A stretch of DNA of 11,229 nucleotides, taken from assembly GCA_027382625.1 (NCBI GenBank), contig JAJKFJ010014154.1, positions 1 through 11,229 of the forward strand, in the 5' to 3' direction. Both the position numbers and the translations under genes were made by a program. Numbering within the stretch: position 1 is the first letter of the stretch; each line of letters begins with the position of its first letter. This stretch comes from Tetmemena sp. SeJ-2015 (lineage: Eukaryota; Ciliophora; Spirotrichea; Sporadotrichida; Oxytrichidae). The notes beneath the pieces were generated by a model. The model ran no database searches, was not told the DNA's origin, and saw nothing but the letters and a program-made list of their open reading frames with translations. Positions 8,101 through 11,229 of this stretch are shown here, one piece after another.

Positions 8101-11100
8101 CCCACTTCTTCACAATAATAAATCGCATCTGAGCTAACCAGTGAAGCTCTGCAAGTCATTTTTCTCATCGAATTCTTCAATGAGAGAGTCCTAAAAGAAT
8201 AGAAATTTGATCAAGAGCGTAATTAAAGTAAAATATTTCATTTATCTTTAAGGATTATTAATATAAGTCTTTCTATAGAATTTAATTTGTAGATGAGTGG
8301 TTGTCTCCGTACTTTTAGCCATTAACCTGAGCCTTCTTAAATATCATTTTATTCTGAGTGAGGGAGCTATATTCTATTTATAGTCATTTCCTCGATAAGA
8401 TCTGAATTCCTGCAGCGTGCGAAGCTTTCAGTCTCAATATCATACATCCTCAAATCCTTCAAAATTTTGAAGGCTGCTATGTTCAGCTTCAATCAAATTA
8501 GATACATCTTAACTTTACGAAAAAGATTTTAATCATTATGATGAAATCTCAAATTATATATCGAAAGAAGGCCTTTTTAAATCCAAATTTCATACTCCGT
8601 TTCAATAAGGATATAAATCACTTAAATAATAATTTATAGAAGATAATCCTGTCTCAGATATTATTAACTTCTCAAGGTTTTCATTAGGAGGATCGCATCT
8701 GATAATTTATCAGTATGATAAAAGTAAACTATGATCCACTCCTTTTTTATATAATAAATGAGAGAGTTCTTCTCCTTGAGGTTAGTCTCTCCGTCTAGAT
8801 TCATAGTATCCACATTCACAATTCCACTCTTATTGGAAGAGTGCAGGATCAGGATGTCTGCAGGTGCTTCTAAATCTTTCATGAATTTAACTATGTTGCC
8901 TTTCTAGATATCTAAAATAATTATGCATTTGTTTTATATCCTCCCATCTAGTCTGTTCAAATTGCATTTTATAAGTCATTCACACAAAAAGAGTGTATTT
9001 AATTTAAACTGCATGGAAAGTGGATTTAGCACCAAAGCCAGTTTGCTATTTACCTCTCTGTCTTGTTTATATCTCTAGTAGTCCTATAAATTAAGTCAGT
9101 TACAAAATATGCCCATTTTCATATTTAGGTTGAAACTAATTTTGGAAACTCAAAAAAAGAAAGATTTCATTTGGTCTTTAATAGATCCACTCAAAATTAT
9201 GGTGTAGTTTATAAGCTCTACTTAAAATGAATATAGAAAGGAAATGTGGGAAAAATCCTATGGATAATACTTTCTTTTAATAGCAATATTTCTTGATATA
9301 GTTACTAGGAAAGTTTAATTTCGAATAAATTACTGATATTTAAAAATTTACTTAGGATCCAATTTAATTGCAAAACAAGCCTCCAAAATTGCAATTTGAG
9401 TATTCTGAATATGATCTACTATGGACTTACCTCATAGGCTTCTTTTAGCATAGTAAACACTAGGACTAGAACAAATGTACCAATCATAGAGGCAGGATCC
9501 AACTAGTAATATTTTAAAATAAAAAATTAAAGTTATCCTTAGGAGAAAAGGAAAAGCAGGTAAGAATGGAGATGAGCAAGAAGTAGACGTTAGCAAGTCT
9601 TTTAAACTGGTAAAGCAGGGAAAGTGGTGCCCAAGTCAAGAGGGTATATTTTTAGGTGCGCACCTTATTCGAGCTACGCTTATTATGATTGTTATCCTAG
9701 TTCTCTCTATCGCCAAAGTACACGTAATAGTCAGTAGGCTGATCCTCGCCATCTTTAGCCTTTGTTTCTCCTCCATTCTTTTTAGACTTTTTGTCCTTCT
9801 TAGTAACACTCTTCTCACTACGCAGGGAGTTTTAAGACGTCACCTTAACTATAAAATATGAAGTTTAGATGAAAAGCAAATTATAAAGTAGCGATTCAAA
9901 AAGTTATAAACAGTTTATATCTCGTAATAATTATATCCCTCAATATGAAATATTCAGTTCATACTTACACATATCGCTCCTCAGCTTCACAAAAGATTGG
10001 TACCTCTTGTACTTGTTCACTGTTTGAGTATTTAGCACTTCCTATTGCGAAGTCGTGTTTTCTTAGGAATTTAGATGCGAGTTTGCTGGTTTTGGCTAGT
10101 TTCTTGCATTTTGAGATGAGTGATTTTAAGTTTCGTGAGACACACTTGAGGAGCAAATAAAATTAGAATAATTGTTATGTTATGAAGGAGTCTTGTTAGC
10201 TCCTTAGGTATACTGGAGATTATTTACTTTATTTAGATTCTGAAGCTTAACCACGATGGCTTGGAGGTTTAATGATAGGAGCCACCTCCTCTTCTTCATC
10301 TATGTCTAATCTACTGTTGTCCTCTTCTTTTAAACGCAGAATAAAGAAAGAATCTATAACTTCTTAGAGTTAGTGATATTTGACTTATTCAATTTTCTTT
10401 TAATTTAATATTCTAAAATATTAATATTCCTTTTACCCTTTGGTTGTGACGTTTTTGAGTTGCTCTTTACTTTTTTAGCTACTCTTTTGACTGCTCTGAT
10501 TCGAACTCTCTGAGTTTTAGTTACTTGAGTTGTTGCTTTGACTTGATTGGCTCTTTGACTCTTCATTATCTCCACTGCTTTCAGACTAATGAGATGAGGA
10601 CTATTGAGCCTTGCTTTCCTCGTCTTCACTCTGATAAAATGTTAAACATAGAGCTGATGTGGTGGCACTTGACTTGGCTACTTTGCTTGATTTTTATCTT
10701 CTGGTGGTATTTTGGTTTAGTTGCTTGGATTAGATGGCTATTAGAGGGAGTTACTTGAGCTTATGTGGCTGTGCTAGTCTGTTTTATTGTTCGCAACTTT
10801 GGACTACTGCTCTTAAGGGCTTGCCTCCTCACTTTCCCCCTCTTATTCATCGTCCTCTTAACTCTCCTGCTCAGATGTCTCATCTAATTAAATGAGCATA
10901 CAAGAAATGGCTATCAAGAAAAGCTGTATCATCTGAGCCCTCGTCCTCATCTTCGTCAGACTCATCTTGATCGGACTCATCTTCGTGGTGAGACTTCGTT
11001 TCCTGGTCGTCATCTTCATCTTCTGCAGACTCTTCTCTCTGTCTGTTATCTTCCCTTGCATTCGGGCTACTCTCCTCAGATTCACTCCCCTCGCTCTCTC

Positions 11101-11229
11101 TCGCTCTGGACTAATTTTTGCTTATTCCAGAAGTGTTTTGGACATTGGAATTTACAACTGACTGATTGGGGACTGTGTTTAGAGCAGAGGGTGCACCCTG
11201 GTGCTGATGTTTATTTGCTTGTGAGTTGT
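2177..11229 (-). CDS. P4-type ATPase (phospholipid flippase), scrambled germline gene, 5' end outside the window
   Basis: P4-ATPases use ATP to move aminophospholipids to the cytosolic leaflet of eukaryotic membranes, usually with a CDC50-family partner. Here about 37 MDSs assemble into 2,100 codons from the window edge to TGA 2177-2179. Approximate residues in the visible protein: N-terminal extension 1-430; TM1 motif [13 protein letters not shown] near 475; DGET of the actuator domain near 580; P4-type IPISL of TM4 near 745; DKTGTLT with the phosphorylated Asp near 799; KGAD of the nucleotide-binding domain; [15 protein letters not shown] near 1215; TM7-TM10 to about 1510; tail to 2099. The usual family length is about 1,100-1,300, so both extensions are unusual. 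Unscrambled MDSs at the start: 10929-11229, 10654-10879, 10430-10630, 9535-10396 and 9010-9496 (each with an intron), 8936-8962. At the end: 4498-4618, 4189-4460, 4048-4164, 3243-4019, 2946-3128, 2717-2919 (with an intron), 2416-2671, 2177-2353. The middle is permuted, as listed separately. The germline sequence cannot be translated as it stands. Confidence 0.95.
2354..2421 (-). other. IES, pointer TCTTCT
   Basis: TCTTCT (coding strand) lies at 2416-2421 and 2354-2359, in phase. A net loss of 62 nt removes an in-frame TGA and joins FPKTRSS to [10 protein letters not shown]. Confidence 0.85.
2672..2721 (-). other. IES, pointer CTTAA
   Basis: CTTAA lies at 2717-2721 and 2672-2676, in phase. 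The 45 nt are strongly AT-rich. Frame is open with or without removal, so the call rests on composition and the repeat. Confidence 0.6.
2826..2900 (-). other. Probable intron GTAAGTT...TTTTTAG
   Basis: This is 75 nt on the minus strand with a consensus donor GTAAGTTACC and a pyrimidine-rich acceptor ATTTTTAG. Splicing joins ITLRK to [11 protein letters not shown] in frame. The unspliced frame is also open and contains the repeat TGCCAATC twice (21 nt apart), so an in-frame IES is an alternative. Confidence 0.55.
2920..2948 (-). other. Probable short IES, pointer ATA
   Basis: A frame change is required between KNSI (frame ending in a TGA near 2924) and the downstream frame. ATA at 2946-2948 and 2920-2922 removes 26 nt in phase. 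A second ATA, 9 nt further, gives the same frame. The need for excision is clear, the boundary is not. Confidence 0.45.
3129..3251 (-). other. IES, pointer AAGCAGTCT
   Basis: AAGCAGTCT (9 nt) lies at 3243-3251 and 3129-3137, in phase. Net 114 nt removed, joining SDKKSKQS to NHSKKSKKN. The first half of the insert is very AT-rich. The last 30 nt look coding-like, and a second in-phase repeat (AAGAGC) would place the boundary slightly differently. Confidence 0.75.
4020..4053 (-). other. IES, pointer TTGACT
   Basis: TTGACT lies at 4048-4053 and 4020-4025. Removing 28 nt corrects the frame and joins SHLESRRLT to [16 protein letters not shown]. Confidence 0.88.
4165..4193 (-). other. IES, pointer GATAA
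   Basis: GATAA lies at 4189-4193 and 4165-4169. Removing 24 nt takes out an in-frame TGA and joins TQQFRRQ to VQKKLNKKL. Confidence 0.8.
4461..4502 (-). other. IES, pointer GATCC
   Basis: GATCC lies at 4498-4502 and 4461-4465, in phase. Removing 37 nt joins LFQPQIIYTI to [14 protein letters not shown], which gives the expected TM9-TM10 loop of a P4-ATPase. Confidence 0.8.
4606..4641 (-). other. Unresolved junction in TM9: IES with pointer ATT, or a 26 nt intron
   Basis: The frame must shift between [10 protein letters not shown] and [16 protein letters not shown]. Removing 20 nt between ATT copies (4639-4641 and 4619-4621) or splicing GTGCAG...TATAG (4606-4631) both restore it. Each leaves a polar Asp-Asp-Gln-Gln patch inside a helix, so neither is fully satisfying. 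Confidence 0.45.
4642..5199 (-). other. MDS 29: TM5 to TM8
   Basis: Enters with pointer GGCA (5196-5199). Encodes [14 protein letters not shown], then [16 protein letters not shown] and the membrane segments up to [15 protein letters not shown]. Last member of the odd array 23-25-27-29. Confidence 0.9.
5211..5233 (-). other. MDS 27 (23 nt): HIGVGLK
   Basis: Pointers CCCA (5230-5233) in and CCTCAAA (5211-5217) out. Encodes the conserved HIGVGL that follows the hinge motif. 7 nt separate it from MDS 25 and 11 nt from MDS 29. Confidence 0.85.
5241..5317 (-). other. MDS 25: hinge motif GDGAND
   Basis: Pointers GTAGTGCA (5310-5317) in and TGTCCATGAT (5241-5250) out. Encodes [20 protein letters not shown], the Mg-binding hinge of the P-domain. 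Confidence 0.93.
5331..5368 (-). other. MDS 23: [10 protein letters not shown]
   Basis: Pointers ATTCGTTC (5361-5368) in and ATGTCTCC (5331-5338) out. Encodes the conserved P-domain strand SVVCCRMSP. First member of the odd array. Confidence 0.92.
5418..5437 (-). repeat. Vestigial copy of part of MDS 21
   Basis: TTCCCTCGCAGAAGTCAAGC here matches 17 of 20 bases of MDS 21 at 5966-5985. It lies just upstream of the odd array, where a decayed duplicate of MDS 21-22 would be expected. Nearby AAGTATATT also matches the start of MDS 22. Confidence 0.6.
5504..5523 (-). other. MDS 28 (20 nt): GKEG
   Basis: Pointers CCTCAAA (5517-5523) in and GGCA (5504-5507) out, leaving only 9 unique bases. It supplies GKEG, completing [19 protein letters not shown]. 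Last member of the even array. Confidence 0.82.
5539..5560 (-). other. MDS 26 (22 nt): SMIMEAH
   Basis: Pointers TGTCCATGAT (5551-5560) in and CCCA (5539-5542) out, with 8 unique bases. It supplies IMEA between GDGANDVSM and HIGVGL. With CCCA as pointer the conserved His of AHIGVG is restored. Confidence 0.85.
5568..5577 (-). repeat. Vestige of MDS 25 inside the even array
   Basis: GATCACTCTT in the spacer between MDS 24 and MDS 26 is identical to 5276-5285 inside MDS 25. MDS 25 is the segment that belongs between 24 and 26 in the protein. Confidence 0.7.
5594..5625 (-). other. MDS 24 (32 nt): KQKADVV
   Basis: Pointers ATGTCTCC (5618-5625) in and GTAGTGCA (5594-5601) out. Completes [17 protein letters not shown], a P4-ATPase signature stretch. 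Confidence 0.93.
5642..5701 (-). other. MDS 22: first member of the even array
   Basis: Pointers AGATTTAA (5694-5701) in and ATTCGTTC (5642-5649) out. Encodes [18 protein letters not shown], joining GIVLADL to KSVVCCR. Confidence 0.88.
5694..5913 (-). other. IES between MDS 21 and MDS 22, pointer AGATTTAA
   Basis: AGATTTAA lies at 5906-5913 and 5694-5701. Net 212 nt removed, about 75-80 percent AT. This is a conventional (order-preserving) IES leading into the scrambled even array. Confidence 0.85.
5906..6464 (-). other. MDS 21: nucleotide-binding and P-domain block
   Basis: Largest scrambled-region MDS (559 nt). Enters with GAAAAGAAC (6456-6464). Encodes [16 protein letters not shown], then [31 protein letters not shown] and [14 protein letters not shown] in continuous frame. 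Confidence 0.95.
6516..6548 (-). other. MDS 19 (33 nt): KLIGLQL
   Basis: Pointers TAAAAGGCGCCAA (13 nt, 6536-6548) in and TTAACTTG (6516-6523) out. It lies downstream of MDS 20 although it belongs before it. It supplies AKLIGLQLVSRD between [11 protein letters not shown] and the N-domain. Confidence 0.93.
6706..6913 (-). other. MDS 20: N-domain with KGAD
   Basis: Pointers TTAACTTG (6906-6913) in and GAAAAGAAC (6706-6714) out. Encodes [28 protein letters not shown] and the ATP-site motif [10 protein letters not shown]. Confidence 0.95.
6924..7055 (-). other. MDS 18: N-domain with SSPDELALV
   Basis: Pointers TTACTGCACAGAGT (14 nt, 7042-7055) in and TAAAAGGCGCCAA (6924-6936) out. Encodes [18 protein letters not shown] and [13 protein letters not shown]. 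Confidence 0.95.
7056..7248 (-). other. Spacer with decayed MDS-like sequence
   Basis: 193 nt between MDS 12 and MDS 18, not used by the assembled gene. At 7183-7196 it holds TGAAGCTGAACATA, also present at 8478-8491 before MDS 14. This suggests a decayed third copy of the MDS 13-17 stretch. It is open for about 50 codons in one frame, which is not unusual when only TGA terminates. Confidence 0.55.
7249..7308 (-). other. MDS 12: TM4 with IPISL
   Basis: Enters with TGCTT (7304-7308), leaves with TATTAA (7249-7254). Encodes [18 protein letters not shown]. The PISL motif is characteristic of P4-ATPases. Confidence 0.92.
7304..7339 (-). other. IES between MDS 11 and 12, pointer TGCTT
   Basis: TGCTT lies at 7335-7339 and 7304-7308, in phase. 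Removing 31 nt of nearly pure AT joins AGQYFLQLL to VFWVAYSHM, the spacing expected before IPISL. Confidence 0.82.
7335..7472 (-). other. MDS 11: TM3 and following loop
   Basis: Enters with TTTCAACTGTGCTT (14 nt, 7459-7472). Encodes [18 protein letters not shown] and STSEQSAGQYFLQLL. It lies downstream of MDS 17 in the germline although it precedes it in the protein. Confidence 0.93.
7519..7654 (-). other. MDS 17: start of the N-domain
   Basis: Pointers AACCACTCA (7646-7654) in and TTACTGCACAGAGT (7519-7532) out. Encodes [18 protein letters not shown] through [10 protein letters not shown]. Confidence 0.93.
7671..7724 (-). other. MDS 15: catalytic DKTGTLT
   Basis: Pointers GGAAATG (7718-7724) in and CTCACTCA (7671-7678) out. 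Encodes [15 protein letters not shown] with the phosphorylated Asp. The outgoing pointer lies on the LT codons of the motif. MDS 16 must be brought in from 600 nt upstream before MDS 17. Confidence 0.96.
7759..7795 (-). other. MDS 13 (37 nt): [10 protein letters not shown]
   Basis: Pointers TATTAA (7790-7795) in and AAGGATTT (7759-7766) out. Follows IPISLYVIL and leads to [10 protein letters not shown] in MDS 14. Confidence 0.92.
7872..8109 (-). other. MDS 10: actuator domain to TM3
   Basis: Pointers AGAAGT (8104-8109) in and TTTCAACTGTGCTT (7872-7885) out. Encodes [32 protein letters not shown] and [13 protein letters not shown], all P4-ATPase consensus. Confidence 0.95.
8122..8189 (-). other. 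MDS 8: LQSFTGQLRCD
   Basis: Pointers ACTCTCTCATT (8179-8189) in and TCAGATGCGAT (8122-8132) out. Encodes [19 protein letters not shown]. Only 12 nt separate it from MDS 10; MDS 9 belongs in that gap. Confidence 0.95.
8294..8362 (-). other. MDS 16: [13 protein letters not shown]
   Basis: Pointers CTCACTCA (8355-8362) in and AACCACTCA (8294-8302) out. Encodes [18 protein letters not shown], the stretch that normally follows DKTGTLT in P4-ATPases. It sits next to MDS 14, upstream of MDS 8. Confidence 0.95.
8385..8459 (-). other. MDS 14: [12 protein letters not shown]
   Basis: Pointers AAGGATTT (8452-8459) in and GGAAATG (8385-8391) out. Encodes [18 protein letters not shown] and LIEEM, ending directly before [12 protein letters not shown]. 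Confidence 0.95.
8468..8480 (-). repeat. Vestigial copy of MDS 13 next to MDS 14
   Basis: ATAGCAGCCTTCA here is identical to 7772-7784 inside MDS 13. Both copies are followed, within a few bases, by the AAGGATTT pointer. The copy here is out of frame with MDS 14 and contains no usable entry pointer, so it reads as a decayed duplicate. Confidence 0.75.
8667..8702 (-). other. MDS 9 (36 nt): DPPNENLEK
   Basis: Pointers TCAGATGCGAT (8692-8702) in and AGAAGT (8667-8672) out. Completes [20 protein letters not shown]. It lies upstream of MDS 8 in the germline. Confidence 0.94.
8757..8912 (-). other. MDS 7: actuator domain with DGET
   Basis: Enters with GATAT (8908-8912), leaves with ACTCTCTCATT (8757-8767). 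Encodes [17 protein letters not shown] and [16 protein letters not shown], including the DGET dephosphorylation motif. Last MDS before the scrambled region. Confidence 0.95.
8908..8940 (-). other. IES, pointer GATAT
   Basis: GATAT lies at 8936-8940 and 8908-8912. Removing 28 nt joins TRWEDI to QKGNIVKF. Confidence 0.9.
8963..9014 (-). other. IES, pointer ATGCA
   Basis: ATGCA lies at 9010-9014 and 8963-8967. Removing 47 nt takes out a TGA and joins VLNPLSMQ to FEQTRWED. The MDS between this IES and the next contributes only 27 new bases. Confidence 0.9.
9084..9430 (-). other. Intron GTAAGT...TTTATAG, 347 nt
   Basis: The donor GTAAGTCC follows KEAYE and the acceptor TTTATAG precedes [14 protein letters not shown]. 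Phase 0. It is long and AT-rich with no coding potential, so it may contain an IES that the frame cannot reveal. Confidence 0.88.
9497..9538 (-). other. IES, pointer GGAT
   Basis: GGAT lies at 9535-9538 and 9497-9500. Removing 38 nt joins CFSFSPKD to [14 protein letters not shown] between TM1 and TM2, as expected for the family. Confidence 0.9.
9844..9970 (-). other. Intron (or IES with repeat GTG) before the flippase core
   Basis: Excision of 127 nt starting GTGTAAGT and ending TTAAG, with GTG on both sides, joins CEAEERYV to [11 protein letters not shown] in frame and removes a TGA. The more consensus-like donor GTAAGT two bases further in does not keep frame with any available AG, so the exact donor is uncertain. 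Confidence 0.65.
10397..10435 (-). other. IES, pointer TAAAAG
   Basis: TAAAAG lies at 10430-10435 and 10397-10402. The unique part is entirely A/T apart from one G or two. Net 33 nt, frame-neutral; joins NVTTKGQK to KIEQVKYHQL. Confidence 0.65.
10631..10658 (-). other. Short IES, pointer ATCAG
   Basis: ATCAG (coding strand) lies at 10654-10658 and 10631-10635. Removing 23 nt corrects the frame and joins SQVPPHQ to [10 protein letters not shown]. Confidence 0.85.
10880..10934 (-). other. IES, pointer AGATGA
   Basis: AGATGA lies at 10929-10934 and 10880-10885. Removing 49 nt removes a TGA and joins EDEGSDE to TSEQESQEDDEQEGE. Confidence 0.88.

Larger units (their letters stand above)
9971..11229 (-). 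other. Acidic Ser/Gln-rich N-terminal extension of the flippase
   Basis: After removing three IESs this stretch encodes 384 residues, largely disordered in character: runs such as [18 protein letters not shown] and [17 protein letters not shown], then [12 protein letters not shown], then a Lys/Leu-rich part ([18 protein letters not shown]). It runs off the right edge, so the start codon is not visible. It stays in frame with the flippase core through the intron at 9844-9970. It could be a regulatory or targeting tail. I see no known domain. Confidence 0.8.

Noticed and set aside
8170..8409. GAATTC shared by 8404-8409 and 8170-8175 as a possible pointer
   Set aside because: The two copies are in different codon phases, and longer in-phase pointers explain both flanking MDSs.
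10172..10198. Repeat TAACAA, 21 nt apart, as another IES in the N-terminal extension
   Set aside because: Frame is open either way, composition is not distinctive, and there is no homology to judge it by.
2177..11229. Frameshifted pseudogene of a P4-ATPase
   Set aside because: Every break coincides with exact repeats in matching codon phase, all motifs are intact after joining, and out-of-order segments fit only a scrambled germline gene.
1..11229. Transposase genes, tRNA/rRNA, CRISPR or bacterial operon features
   Set aside because: None seen. The coding style, introns and glutamine TAA/TAG codons are those of a ciliate nuclear genome.

Overview
The window looks like micronuclear (germline) DNA from a spirotrichous ciliate of the Oxytricha/Stylonychia type. 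TAA and TAG read as glutamine and TGA is the only stop. The coding blocks are broken by short AT-rich inserts flanked by exact direct repeats (pointers). Removing each insert together with one repeat copy restores the reading frame. These are macronuclear-destined segments (MDSs) separated by internal eliminated sequences (IESs). Conventional GT...AG introns are also present. I saw no RNA gene, transposase, CRISPR array or telomeric repeat.

Left part, 1-1861, plus strand: the 3' part of an unrecognised coiled-coil protein gene that runs off the left edge. Its seven MDSs are in normal order. Removing six IESs of 17-51 nt gives exactly 551 codons ending in TGA. 1862-2176 is an AT-rich spacer between two convergent genes.

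Right part, 2177-11229, minus strand: one very large P4-type ATPase (phospholipid flippase) gene whose 5' end runs off the right edge. It has about 37 MDSs in the window and three or four introns, and assembles to 2,100 codons including the stop. A long acidic Ser/Gln-rich N-terminal extension (9971-11229) precedes the ten-helix flippase core (about 9720-4300). A charged C-terminal tail of roughly 590 residues follows (to 2177).

The core is scrambled. Numbered by position in the protein, the germline order on the minus strand is 7-9-14-16-8-10-13-15-17-11-12-18-20-19-21-22-24-26-28-23-25-27-29. All pieces keep the same orientation. Every junction is supported by a 4-14 nt pointer that is in the same codon phase on both sides, and the joined protein matches P4-ATPase consensus through the DGET, IPISL, DKTGTLT, MLTGDK and GDGAND motifs.

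The block 22-24-26-28 / 23-25-27-29 is a perfect even/odd interleave. The spacers inside each array are about as long as the missing MDSs, and some still hold recognisable fragments of them. This points to tandem duplication followed by complementary decay of the copies.
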